Source: Bacillota bacterium
GTDB lineage: Bacteria; Bacillota; Clostridia; Christensenellales; SZUA-584
Reading direction: 5' to 3'
NCBI GenBank assembly: GCA_023410475.1
Contig: JAEYPS010000017.1
Span: 1 to 64,000 of the forward strand
Length of the DNA: 64,000 bases
Shown here piece after piece: positions 8,815 to 16,931 of the stretch. Both the position numbers and the translations under genes were made by a program. The notes beneath the pieces are model-generated. The model saw nothing but the letters and a program-made list of their open reading frames with translations, was not told the origin of the DNA and did not search any database. Positions within the stretch are counted from its first letter, which is position 1. Each line of letters begins with the position of its first letter.

Positions 8815-9612
8815 TCAGTAGCTCTTTGCCTCTCCCTTATCAAACACCGTGAGGGCGTCACCCTGCATTATACAGTATGATTCGTCGTTCTTGACAAAAT
8901 CAACTGTAAGCGAACCGCCTTTTATCGAGGCCGGCTTCTCGTCCGAAGACATGATGCCGTACGCTATCGTATCGGTGTCGTTGAAAAACATAGTTATTGT
9001 CTTATATTTTCCGTCGCCGTTGTCGTAGTAATACTGGGCAGCGTATCCGTTGCCCACTCTTACGTATTCAAAGAATAACGTCTCTATTCCTCCCTCCAAA
9101 ACGGAAGACTGCAAAGTATCCGCCGCGGGGTCATACGAGCACGTCTGCGTGAACGTTTTGCCTTCACGGTCAGAATAAGTGATGCTGTAATCGTTGCCGT
9201 TACGCGAGATATCCGCAGTGGTCATACCGAACATCGCGAGCGCGCTTTCGGCCCCTTCCATAGAGAGCACCGACAGAGGCAGCAGCGAGAGGTCGATCAT
9301 AGTTACGGGAAGCATGCCAAGCCCTACGGTCAAGCTCAGTTCGTCATTACCTTCTATCTTGTCGGATATGCGCTGTATAGCGTTTGACTTTACTGTTACA
9401 TACACTCCATAAGAGTCGGAGGGCGTGTCGGGATTCGTTGCGGGAACGGAGACTTCATAACCGGGCGTTGCTTCGGTCCCCGGCACTTCAGGCGCCTCGG
9501 AAGCTTGCTCCGGCAGCGTGGCTGGGTCCTGCATGCCTGTTTTTACTGTCGCGCATCCTATCAGCGCCAGCACTATTAGGACAGCCATCAATAGTAGTGT
9601 TATTCTTTTCAT
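8815..9612 (-). CDS. Putative lipoprotein, tandem paralog
   Basis: A 265-residue protein with signal peptide and lipobox LALIGC at about residues 15-20, then a Pro/Glu/Thr-rich spacer. The mature domain is homologous by eye to the neighbouring 241-residue lipoprotein (shared TQTC.YD..AD.LQSSV and FEYV..GYAAQYY). Function unknown; both probably sit on the outer face of the cytoplasmic membrane. The start has a GAAAGGAAACCCGCA leader, which is adequate. Confidence 0.6.
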   Translation of the reverse strand: MKRITLLLMAVLIVLALIGCATVKTGMQDPATLPEQASEAPEVPGTEATPGYEVSVPATNPDTPSDSYGVYVTVKSNAIQRISDKIEGNDELSLTVGLGMLPVTMIDLSLLPLSVLSMEGAESALAMFGMTTADISRNGNDYSITYSDREGKTFTQTCSYDPAADTLQSSVLEGGIETLFFEYVRVGNGYAAQYYYDNGDGKYKTITMFFNDTDTIAYGIMSSDEKPASIKGGSLTVDFVKNDESYCIMQGDALTVFDKGEAKSY

Positions 9613-9724
9613 TGCGGGTTTCCTTTCAGATGTTTATTTCTATTAATTATATCGTTCTTTTTCTGATATAATCTTAATATAAGCTTTGGATGATGTTCTT
9701 AATATGGGTGCCGAAAAAAGTCAA

Positions 9725-9750
9725 GAAAAAACGCGGACGCTTGCCGTCCG
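9725..9750 (-). terminator. Terminator after small Clostridia-type protein gene
   Basis: On the minus strand CGGACG (9745-9750) pairs with CGTCCG (9734-9739), then CG and a run of six T. Confidence 0.75.
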
Positions 9751-9804
9751 TTTGAGTGTATACGTATAGAAACTATTAAGTATCCGTCCCCGATATAGTA
9801 TGCG

Positions 9805-10068
9805 CTATTTGGGCTCCCGGCCGTCCGGCCTTGGCCTTGAGCTCTTTTTCTTTTGATCTGCCGCGTTTTTCGACTCGCCGGCTGCGGAAGCGCACTGTTG
9901 AGGCACCGAGTAAATGTCGTGGTACCCGTCCAGCTGAGCTTCATCAATTGGCGGCGTGGGTATCATGCCGGTGCACTCCATCTGTGATTCGATATTGAGC
10001 CCTTGATAAAAATCATATTGGTTCGCTTCAGGGTCGTTTTTGCCTTCTCTAACGTCATTTTTACGCAT
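9805..10068 (-). CDS. Small hydrophilic protein of unknown function
   Basis: An 87-residue protein with a strong RBS (GGGAGGTAAGATTC before ATG). It has an acidic N-terminal half, a central segment CTGMIPTPPIDEAQLDGYHD followed by IYSVPQQ, and a basic, disordered tail (KKKSSRPRPDGREPK). The central Pro-rich segment is reminiscent of short proteins seen near sporulation genes in Clostridia, but that is only an impression. No membrane segment. Terminator immediately downstream. Likely real because of the RBS, the terminator and biased composition. Confidence 0.6.
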   Translation of the reverse strand: MRKNDVREGKNDPEANQYDFYQGLNIESQMECTGMIPTPPIDEAQLDGYHDIYSVPQQCASAAGESKNAADQKKKSSRPRPDGREPK

Positions 10069-10176
10069 GAATCTTACCTCCCGACTGCTATGAAGGTATT
10101 TTTCCCTTTGCCGCGGAAGGTATACGACACGTTAAAAATCTTCAGTCATTCCTTTAATAAGACGGATAAACGAATC

Positions 10177-11022
10177 TCAAACCGCGCCGCCGATCGCGGC
10201 TGCCGCGCAGATTGCTTGTGATGACGCCTCATTATACGCGCTTCCCGATACATCTTTGTAAAAGCGTACGTCGCCAAACCCCGCGCTTTTAAGGTCTTGT
10301 CTCAGCTCTTCCTCAGTGAACGCGTGGTTCCAGATGTTAAAGCGCCTCAGCCTGTCTGCTTCCACGATCACATACCGCTCGCAGTATGTGCGGCAGTTGT
10401 CGTACCTGTAAAATGAATGAAGGCACGCGTGCGGCTTTTCGCTCCAGAATCCTCCTTCATGAAAGCTCCAGTTTTTATTCTCGGCTTTGCCTATGTAGTG
10501 GGCGGGTGTGAGCACGTCGAATATCAAAAGCCCTCCGGGAGCAAGAGCGCCTCTAATTTTCAGGAGCAGCTTTGCCCTGTCTTCTCCGCTGAGCACGCCG
10601 AAGTCAAAGTATATCAGAGTCACGATATCGAACGGTCCGCCAAAGTCCGTATCGAGATAGTTCCCGCATACATACTCAATGTCAAGGCCTTTGCCCAGAG
10701 CGCTCTCCCTGGCGTACGCTAACGAGCGCCAAGAGAAGTCTATACCCTTTACCTCAAACCCTCTTTGAGCGAACATCTCGGCGTAGATTCCCGGGCCGCA
10801 TCCGAGGTCGAGCAGGCGCGGGCGCTTGGCATCGGCCAAACCCGCTATCCAGTCGGCCGACCGCTCAACAAACTCTATCTTCCTTGTGGCAAGGTCGTCT
10901 TCCGGGTCTAGATGCGTAGCGAGCATTCCCTTTGAAATGTGCTCGTCGTTCCAAAACTTAGGCTCTCCCGGCTCGTAAGGCTCGGGGCGCCTGCTCAGCA
11001 ACGTCAGTAAGTCTTCGTACAT
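10177..11022 (-). CDS. Class I SAM-dependent methyltransferase
   Basis: A 281-residue protein with SAM-binding motif RLLDLGCGPGIYAEMFAQRG at about residues 69-88, KGIDFS as acidic motif II, and the later LAPGGLLIFDVLTP (motif VI region). The C-terminal FTEEELRQDLKSAGF is typical of methyltransferases acting on small molecules. Substrate unknown. GGAG precedes the ATG at 11022. It follows the split propeller-like gene by 15 bases, so it is probably in the same transcript. Confidence 0.8.
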   Translation of the reverse strand: MYEDLLTLLSRRPEPYEPGEPKFWNDEHISKGMLATHLDPEDDLATRKIEFVERSADWIAGLADAKRPRLLDLGCGPGIYAEMFAQRGFEVKGIDFSWRSLAYARESALGKGLDIEYVCGNYLDTDFGGPFDIVTLIYFDFGVLSGEDRAKLLLKIRGALAPGGLLIFDVLTPAHYIGKAENKNWSFHEGGFWSEKPHACLHSFYRYDNCRTYCERYVIVEADRLRRFNIWNHAFTEEELRQDLKSAGFGDVRFYKDVSGSAYNEASSQAICAAAAIGGAV

Positions 11023-11037
11023 TTATAAACTCCTATT

Positions 11038-11625
11038 TTAAATATCTATCTCTAAGCCGAACCGCTCTTCATATTCTTCTATAGCGTTATTTAGGCTTTG
11101 AATAGCGCTCTGGGCTGTGTCTGTGGCCAAATCGTCCGCTTCGGAAGGCTGTGTTTTAAGAATCATACCTGCAAAATAATACCCGCTTGAAAAGTTCATC
11201 AACATATTGTCAAGATAACTAGGTACATCGTTTCTTCCTAGCAATGACGCTGCTAGTTCGCTGTTTTGTGCCCATCCAGACAAATATTCCCCGCTCTCCA
11301 GAGTTTCAACACATTTCTTTGCTTCAAGATATAGCTTTTGCAGCTGGGCCTTTTGCTCACCGGTAACAGGCGGTACGTATTGTATACCACCTGCCCAAAC
11401 GATATTTGTTACAGACTCGCATATGGTTGTAACTCTGCCTGTTTCAGCATTAAAATAATGCAGCGTTTCTGATTCTTCGTCAGGTATCAGATATGCGCCG
11501 CCCGCCGTACTCTTGATACTCCCGATACCATCAGCAAGCTTTTTTAGGCCATCCGCTGCTATATATGCTTCTCCGTCAACAGTTATGGCAAAGGGCGTAT
11601 CGTCTATCAAAACAAACGTCTGCAC
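11038..11625 (-). CDS. C-terminal fragment of propeller-like protein (after in-frame stop)
   Basis: A 195-codon frame in exactly the same phase as the upstream 479-codon ORF, separated from it by one TAA (11641-11643) and five codons. Its sequence lines up with the C-terminal 190 residues of the 675-residue paralog at 20701-22728: for example ENVQTFVLIDDTPFA against ENVDWFRILGDIPYA, and TAGGAYLIPDE against TQGGAYLLTGD. The homology starts before the only candidate start (GTG at 11625), with no RBS. I therefore read it as the tail of one gene broken by a nonsense codon, or read through, rather than an independent gene. Confidence 0.55.
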   Translation of the reverse strand: MQTFVLIDDTPFAITVDGEAYIAADGLKKLADGIGSIKSTAGGAYLIPDEESETLHYFNAETGRVTTICESVTNIVWAGGIQYVPPVTGEQKAQLQKLYLEAKKCVETLESGEYLSGWAQNSELAASLLGRNDVPSYLDNMLMNFSSGYYFAGMILKTQPSEADDLATDTAQSAIQSLNNAIEEYEERFGLEIDI

Positions 11626-11640
11626 ATTTTCAAGAAGCGC

Positions 11641-13080
11641 TTAGCTTCTCTTTCGTTTCAAGTCATAGCGGTAAAGTACTCCCGAAGTAGTGTTCTCCTT
11701 CTTTTCGATCCTATAATAGAAGTACCTGCCTTCCATATCAAAAACCGTATCTCCGAATAAACTCCAAACATATTCCGCCTCACAAATCTTGCGCGGTTTG
11801 CTCCAGCCATTCTCAGATTTTTTCATGAGGTATAACGAGCCGTCGCTTACATACGTTAGCCACGTAAAATCAGCATTAATATTGAATTTGGTCATATCGG
11901 CATCGCAAAGGAATACTTTTTCCTTGCCTATCTCCTGCTCAAACAGGGAGATTTGCTGGACAGAGGGTTCATCCCAATCCCAATAAGATTCCATCATTAA
12001 GAAGCGTTTTTCCGGCTTCTTTGAATAATCGTCGTACAAATAATAGCCGTACCAAGGAAAAAGATGAATGTATTTTGTCAGTTCCTCTCGTTCATTGCCT
12101 GGGGCTTTGTAGTATAGTGTTGATTTCTCAGAACGAACAACCACGCTCCCGTCGTCAAAAATCACACACACCATGCTCGGAGCATCAAATTTTTCCGTCT
12201 TTGCCCCCGGAGTATAGATAAACAGCTCCTTGCCCATAAGAGTTTCTTCACCAAAGTAAAACATCTGCCCGTTATTTCTGAGGGGACTTTCTTCTCGTCC
12301 GATATTACCCGAAAAGCAATCCGCTCCAGTTTTACTTTTCCTTTCGTCTAGCTTAACTGGCTGTGCCGCACCTATCTTTATGAACAGTGTGTAGCGGTCT
12401 TTATTCTGCGTTACATAGTAAATGTTCTTGGCGTTCGGAGAAAACCCGAGAAATTTCTGTGATACTCCATGCTCAATTAGATACGGCTTGCTTCGCCAAT
12501 CCCAAGAGTACAAATCTCCCGTCCCACCGTCATTATCAACAATGAAGAGGAGCCTCTCGCCTTTTTTTGATATCTGTGTGTACAATACGCGGCTGGCTAC
12601 AAGCTTTTCCCCTCCGCCCGCAATGTGGTAAAGATCACCTGCAGCATCTTTAATGTTCCGGATTAAAAGTATATCCCCCCTTTTGGAGACTTCGGCGTAA
12701 CAAACGTCCTCTGATACAAGCTCAGGCTGCAATCGTTCAACATCTGTTCTCATTAGCTTGCCTACGCCCGTTTTATTATCTATATCTGCAAAATAATAAA
12801 GGCTGCCATCTGCAAACTCTCCATTTAGTCCGTTCGTGATATCAGCTCCGTGAAGACAGGCGGTTTTTTCACCAAAAGCCACATATACTTTGCCGTTTGA
12901 CTTGTAGATAATATGTTCGTTCCGCTTTTGCGGCTCTGCTGACGGGCTCGCAGAAGGCGTAATCAAATGAATAATGCCTAGCACGACCGCAGCCAATACT
13001 ATGGCCGCCGTCATTCCCGCGATTAACGTCTTTATCATAAGGCAATTTCTTTTTGCATTTGTAGTGTAACCATTACTCAT
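11641..13080 (-). CDS. Membrane-anchored propeller-like protein, N-terminal part of split gene
   Basis: A 479-residue product with one N-terminal membrane helix (about residues 16-42), then a large extracellular region with repeated units of the type IYYVTQNKDRYTLFIK, LYYFADIDNKTG and YFYYRIEKK, suggesting beta-propeller blades. It is a paralog of 20701-22728 (shared layout: TM, Ser/Pro linker, FADIDNKTGVGKLM / ILGLDMNTGEGTLM, LYYKAPGNERE / LWYKAPGKEPV). It ends at a TAA where the paralog continues for about 190 residues; those are encoded in the same frame just downstream. Ligand unknown. It heads a likely operon with the downstream methyltransferase. Confidence 0.7.
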   Translation of the reverse strand: MSNGYTTNAKRNCLMIKTLIAGMTAAIVLAAVVLGIIHLITPSASPSAEPQKRNEHIIYKSNGKVYVAFGEKTACLHGADITNGLNGEFADGSLYYFADIDNKTGVGKLMRTDVERLQPELVSEDVCYAEVSKRGDILLIRNIKDAAGDLYHIAGGGEKLVASRVLYTQISKKGERLLFIVDNDGGTGDLYSWDWRSKPYLIEHGVSQKFLGFSPNAKNIYYVTQNKDRYTLFIKIGAAQPVKLDERKSKTGADCFSGNIGREESPLRNNGQMFYFGEETLMGKELFIYTPGAKTEKFDAPSMVCVIFDDGSVVVRSEKSTLYYKAPGNEREELTKYIHLFPWYGYYLYDDYSKKPEKRFLMMESYWDWDEPSVQQISLFEQEIGKEKVFLCDADMTKFNINADFTWLTYVSDGSLYLMKKSENGWSKPRKICEAEYVWSLFGDTVFDMEGRYFYYRIEKKENTTSGVLYRYDLKRKRS

Positions 13081-13110
13081 AACGTGCTGTACTCCAAGAT
13101 GTTTACTTTC

Positions 13111-13926
13111 TTATCGTTCCGCCGCCCTCAAACACTCCATAGGCACCCATCCCCGCCCGCCGCGCGAGTTCTCGCAAAGTGCCCATCCGCCTGTCTCGCG
13201 AAGGCATCTTAGCTTTTCACCTTGCTCTATCATAAGCTCAAACGAGCTGTAGTCTTCTTTGGCTATACCTCCTTCACCCTGTCTTTCAATAAAGCTCTCT
13301 TGCACCCAGCCTCTATTTGTGTCCGCCGTGCAGTAAAACCAGCCGTCCCACCCCTCAGGGCCCTGATATTCCTCCCCGACTTTAAACCTCTGTCCCTTTT
13401 TAAGCTCTATCGTCTCGCTCTGCTTAGGGTCCCTGCTTTGCGCCGCAATAAAAACCGGCGCGCCGCTGCCCGCCTTGCTGTAGTATATCAGCGTCAAAGC
13501 GTCGTTTATTTTCCTTTCACCGCGTTTTACGTATCCCTTTTTTTCATACAGATGACGGTTGTTTTCCTGGTCTGCCGGTGTGTTCAGCGTCCACTCCACC
13601 GCGTCTGCGTGAAGCTTCTCGGCTATGTCTATCGCTCGCCCGCCAATTCCTTTGTTCTGCATATCGGGCTTTACATAAAGCGTATGCAATTTCAGGTGAA
13701 GCTCGCCCTCCTTTTCTATCATCATCGCCCCCGCAAACGTACCGTCAGCCAAAATCTTATAAAAATACTCGCGCTCTATGGCCTTTTGTATATTCTCAAT
13801 TTTCTCGTTGGCAGGGTCCATGTCTCCGGCGTTATAGCGCTCTAGCATCGGCAAAAACGCCTCCCTCTGTCCTGCAAGTATCAACTGCGCGTCCTTTTGC
13901 CCGGCCTTTACAAGCGTAACGTTCAT
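13111..13926 (-). CDS. GNAT acetyltransferase fused to two SH3-like domains
   Basis: A 271-residue two-part protein. Residues 1-150 are a GNAT domain with VKPDMQNKGIGGRAIDIAEK (acetyl-CoA P-loop) and ENNRHLYEKKGYVKRGE. Residues 155-271 hold two SH3-like repeats, visible as WDGWFYCTADTNRGWVQESF and GGWALCENSRGGRGWVPMEC, each with the W-x-x-G-W-V/P closing strand of bacterial SH3 domains. The SH3 units may recognise a protein or cell-wall partner; this fusion is uncommon to me. RBS AAGGAAGG before ATG. It lies 11 bases after the toroid-protein gene, so likely co-transcribed. Confidence 0.75.
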   Translation of the reverse strand: MNVTLVKAGQKDAQLILAGQREAFLPMLERYNAGDMDPANEKIENIQKAIEREYFYKILADGTFAGAMMIEKEGELHLKLHTLYVKPDMQNKGIGGRAIDIAEKLHADAVEWTLNTPADQENNRHLYEKKGYVKRGERKINDALTLIYYSKAGSGAPVFIAAQSRDPKQSETIELKKGQRFKVGEEYQGPEGWDGWFYCTADTNRGWVQESFIERQGEGGIAKEDYSSFELMIEQGEKLRCLRETGGWALCENSRGGRGWVPMECLRAAER

Positions 13927-13937
13927 ATTGCCTTCCT

Positions 13938-14915
13938 TCAGCTGTTATAGTATTTCAGCGCTTCCAGCGCCCTCATCGTTATCCATTTGCTCTGCCCCTT
14001 TGGCTCTATTTCAACAAGGAATTTGCCCGCGAGCGGCGCGTTATTCTCCCAGCGCCCCCGCTCATCCTGCTTTGATTCCACCAGCTGAGCCGCCTCTCGC
14101 ATGCGCTCATCGTTTATGCCCAGCCTGCCCAAAATCAGCAGCATCTCGAGGGCGTCCGTCTGATACATAAGCGGAAACGAAAACCTCGTCCAGCCGGGCT
14201 TAATAGGCTTTGAAAGGTCGCGGCTCTGTTTGTATACATGATGCTTCAGCAAAAACTCCGCACCCCGCTCTATTGATCTTTTGACATCGGCCGAACGTTT
14301 ATCATAAGGTATCTCCGAAAAGCCTTTCAGCGCCTTTACCGCGCCCATAAAGCAGCTGTGGTTGCCCCAGCAGGCGGGCTTGTCCGCGGGAGTTCCGTCC
14401 CCGTCGTCGTATCGCTGTCGCTCGGCAAGCCACTGCGCAGCCTTTAAAACGCGCGCGTCGTTCGAAAACCCAAGCCTGCAAAGGCTGAATATCATGTTTC
14501 CCGTAAGGCAGGGTATCGTGGAACCCTTCCTGCCGCCCCCTATTTTGGTGCTCGTTTCCATCGAGAATCCGCCCTCCGCTCTCTCCTGAGAGCTTGCGAA
14601 CAGATACTCGCAGTAGTTTCTTATCCTCGCGTCCCGCCCGTCGGCGCCGAGCTCCGCCAGTATCAAAAGCTGCCAGCTGAGCCCTCTGTATTTGTCTGTG
14701 TAAAATTCAGGGAGGTTCAGGGAATATTCGGGCGAACGCATCTTGCCCAGTATCTCAGGGATCGGGCCAGCCTTCATGGCAGCGCTACGCGCGTCTTCGA
14801 GAGCGTCGTCCTCGCGCCCAAGAATATATTTCAGCGTGTTATAGCGGACCGCTGCGTTATCTTGCTCAAGCAGCCAGTCCAATGTATCCTCTCTGAGTTC
14901 CGTTTGGCAGTTCAT
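13938..14915 (-). CDS. Alpha/alpha-toroid (prenyltransferase/squalene oxidase-like) protein
   Basis: A 325-residue soluble, helix-rich protein with repeated units such as LSWQLLILAELGADGRDARI, MIFSLCRLGFSNDARVLKAA and TDALEMLLILGRLGINDERM. These are typical of the alpha/alpha-toroid found in terpenoid cyclases and related proteins, and RWENN / KWITMRALEALKYY at the C-terminus fits. Homologs are often loosely called nitrogen fixation or squalene oxidase repeat proteins; I see no evidence for terpene cyclase catalysis (no DxDD motif). RBS AAAGGAG before ATG. Probably first gene of a unit with the GNAT-SH3 gene. Confidence 0.65.
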   Translation of the reverse strand: MNCQTELREDTLDWLLEQDNAAVRYNTLKYILGREDDALEDARSAAMKAGPIPEILGKMRSPEYSLNLPEFYTDKYRGLSWQLLILAELGADGRDARIRNYCEYLFASSQERAEGGFSMETSTKIGGGRKGSTIPCLTGNMIFSLCRLGFSNDARVLKAAQWLAERQRYDDGDGTPADKPACWGNHSCFMGAVKALKGFSEIPYDKRSADVKRSIERGAEFLLKHHVYKQSRDLSKPIKPGWTRFSFPLMYQTDALEMLLILGRLGINDERMREAAQLVESKQDERGRWENNAPLAGKFLVEIEPKGQSKWITMRALEALKYYNS

Positions 14916-15142
14916 AACACGGCTCCTTTCAACGTTTATGACGCTGTCATCCTCTGTTCATTTTTATGAGATGTAATTATTCGAAGCTCTTTACGTATCG
15001 GGATAATATAAGATAAACGACGATGATTGAATAAGTCTTGCTATCAGAGTGTACGGGCAGAGCGATCGATCATATATCAGAAACTATATAATTATAGCAT
15101 TATCTGTAAAGATATTCAATCAGATATAAGCCATTTTTAACA

Positions 15143-15178
15143 CGCAAAAAAATAACGCCGGCGCGAGGCCGGCACGTT
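15143..15178 (-). terminator. Terminator after Na/Pi transporter copy 1
   Basis: On the minus strand GCCGGC (15168-15173) pairs with GCCGGC (15157-15162) around a CTCGC loop, followed by GTTATTTTTTT. Confidence 0.85.
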
Positions 15179-15184
15179 TTGCAG

Positions 15185-16801
15185 TCAGTGCTTTTCTATA
15201 GAAAACGCTATGTTGACAGCGTGGTCTGACACGCGCTCAAGCGTCGCTATCATGTTCGTGAACACCACGCCAACCTGCGGGTCGCATACCTTCGTTTCCA
15301 GCCTCTCGATGTGGTTGTTTATATGCTGCTTTTGCATCCTGTCAACCTCCTGCTCAAGAGCCTCCACTTCAGAAAGTCTTGTCCTGTCGCGGCTTTCGAA
15401 CGCCTCAAGCGCGGCACGCAGCGTCTGCATCGTCTTTGCCGACATCTCCACGAGCTCGGCCTGCGCCTCGTTTGAAAACTTCACACGTTTTTCGGAAAGC
15501 GTTAATGAGTATTCCGCAATGTTCTCGGCGAAGTCGCTTATGCGCTCCATGTCGATTATAACATGGTGAAGGCTTCCCAAAACCTGCACGTCGTGGGAAG
15601 GAAGATCGAGCCCCCTAAACGCTATCAGGTAATTCGTTATATTATGGCTTAAATAGTCTACCGTCTTTTCGACCTCGAAAACCTTGTTTGCTTTAGGCTC
15701 ATCTCTGTCAAAGAACGCCTCGATGGCTCTGTTAAAATTGTCAGCCGAAATCTTACCCATGCGGCTAAGCTCTTTTAATGTGTCGCCCAAAACGAGCAGC
15801 GGTGCCTGCGCTGTCCTGCCGTCAAGGTACATGAGCCGTCTTTCCACCCTTCCCGGCTCGTGCTTGTCGGGTATCAGCCGCTTTATGAGCGCAACCATAG
15901 GTTTCGCGAACGGGAAAAGAAGCACCGTCATTGTTACATTGAACAGCGTGTGAAAGTTCGCTATCTGAAATCTTACGTTGTCAGGAGACAGAGATTGTAT
16001 CCAGCTTACTATAAGGGGGAACACCTGCACAATTATCAGGAAAACAACAGTGCCGATTATATTGAACATAAGGTGTATTCCTGCTGTACGCTTTGAGTTC
16101 GTGTTTTTGCCTATCGAGGCGAGTATCGCCGTAACGCACGTTCCTATGTTTTGTCCGAGTATAACGTAGACCGCGCCGTCAAGCCCTATGAATCCCGCGT
16201 ACGCCAGAGTCTGCAGCACGCCTACAGAGGCGGAAGAGCTGTGGACGGCCGCCGTGAAAAGCGCTCCCACAAGGACTCCTATGACAGGATTCTTAAAATT
16301 CACCAGCAGCCTCTGAAACCCCTCGTTATCCTTCAAAGGCTCCATGGCCTGCGCCATAAGATTAAGCCCCACGAAGAGTATCCCGAAACCGAGTATTATC
16401 CATCCCAGCCTCGATATAAGCCGCCTCTTTATGAATACCGCCATAAGCGCGCCCGCAAACAATATGAACGGCGCTATGGTCGAGAGCTTAAGTGCGATAA
16501 GCTGCGCGGTAATCGTCGTACCTATGTTGGCGCCCATGATGACGCCCGTGGCCTGAAGCAGCGTCATCAGCCCCGCGTTTACGAACCCCACCATCATTAC
16601 CGTAGTCGCGGATGAACTCTGCATGGCTGCCGTAACGCCGGCGCCGAGAGCGACGCCCGCGAACCGGTTTCCTGTAAGCACCTCAAGCACGCGGCGCATC
16701 CTGTCGCCCGCCACGTTCTCGAGGCCGTCCGACATTATCTTCATTCCGAAGAGGAACAGCCCAAGGCCGCCCAGCAGCAGAAAAATCGCCTCGATACTCA
16801 T
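15185..16801 (-). CDS. Na/Pi cotransporter family protein with PhoU-like C-terminus (copy 1)
   Basis: A 538-residue protein. Residues 1-310 hold about eight membrane helices with the two family repeats, including MQSSSATTVMMVGFVNAG and the second QSS-type motif, here altered to VHSSSASVGV (His instead of Gln). The C-terminal 200 residues form PhoU-like helical bundles (DMERISDFAENI, LERVSDHAVNIAF). This is the NptA/YjbB architecture that moves phosphate with sodium, often outward. ATG at 16801 has GGAGGGG upstream and overlaps the stop of a 15-codon leader ORF. It is one of three tandem paralogs of identical length. Confidence 0.9.
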   Translation of the reverse strand: MSIEAIFLLLGGLGLFLFGMKIMSDGLENVAGDRMRRVLEVLTGNRFAGVALGAGVTAAMQSSSATTVMMVGFVNAGLMTLLQATGVIMGANIGTTITAQLIALKLSTIAPFILFAGALMAVFIKRRLISRLGWIILGFGILFVGLNLMAQAMEPLKDNEGFQRLLVNFKNPVIGVLVGALFTAAVHSSSASVGVLQTLAYAGFIGLDGAVYVILGQNIGTCVTAILASIGKNTNSKRTAGIHLMFNIIGTVVFLIIVQVFPLIVSWIQSLSPDNVRFQIANFHTLFNVTMTVLLFPFAKPMVALIKRLIPDKHEPGRVERRLMYLDGRTAQAPLLVLGDTLKELSRMGKISADNFNRAIEAFFDRDEPKANKVFEVEKTVDYLSHNITNYLIAFRGLDLPSHDVQVLGSLHHVIIDMERISDFAENIAEYSLTLSEKRVKFSNEAQAELVEMSAKTMQTLRAALEAFESRDRTRLSEVEALEQEVDRMQKQHINNHIERLETKVCDPQVGVVFTNMIATLERVSDHAVNIAFSIEKH

Positions 16802-16845
16802 AAAGCTCCCCTCCAAAATTTGTAGAATACTATAGCAATACTCAT
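16798..16845 (-). CDS. Leader ORF before Na/Pi transporter copy 1
   Basis: A 15-residue ORF, MSIAIVFYKFWRGAL. It has its own Shine-Dalgarno (TTGGAGGACAAT before ATG at 16845), and its TGA overlaps the transporter ATG as ATGA. The two other copies have leader ORFs at the same place, starting MSAIIEY and MSVAIEF. Conserved position, RBS, start of the peptide and overlap suggest translational coupling. Not seen in any database by me; could also be by-product of a conserved 5' region. Confidence 0.45.
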   Translation of the reverse strand: MSIAIVFYKFWRGAL

Positions 16846-16888
16846 ATTGTCCTCCAATTGAGCAAAAATTAAAAGTCGAAACTAACAC

Positions 16889-16915
16889 ATCCCAAAAGGC
16901 TTTGCCTTTGGGAGC
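16889..16915 (-). other. Hairpin between transporter copies 1 and 2
   Basis: On the minus strand CCCAAAGGC pairs with GCCTTTTGGG (one bulge) around AAA. There is no T-run after it, so it is either a weak terminator or an mRNA processing/stability element downstream of copy 2. Confidence 0.45.
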
Positions 16916-16931
16916 ATTGTGAAGCAGGCCG

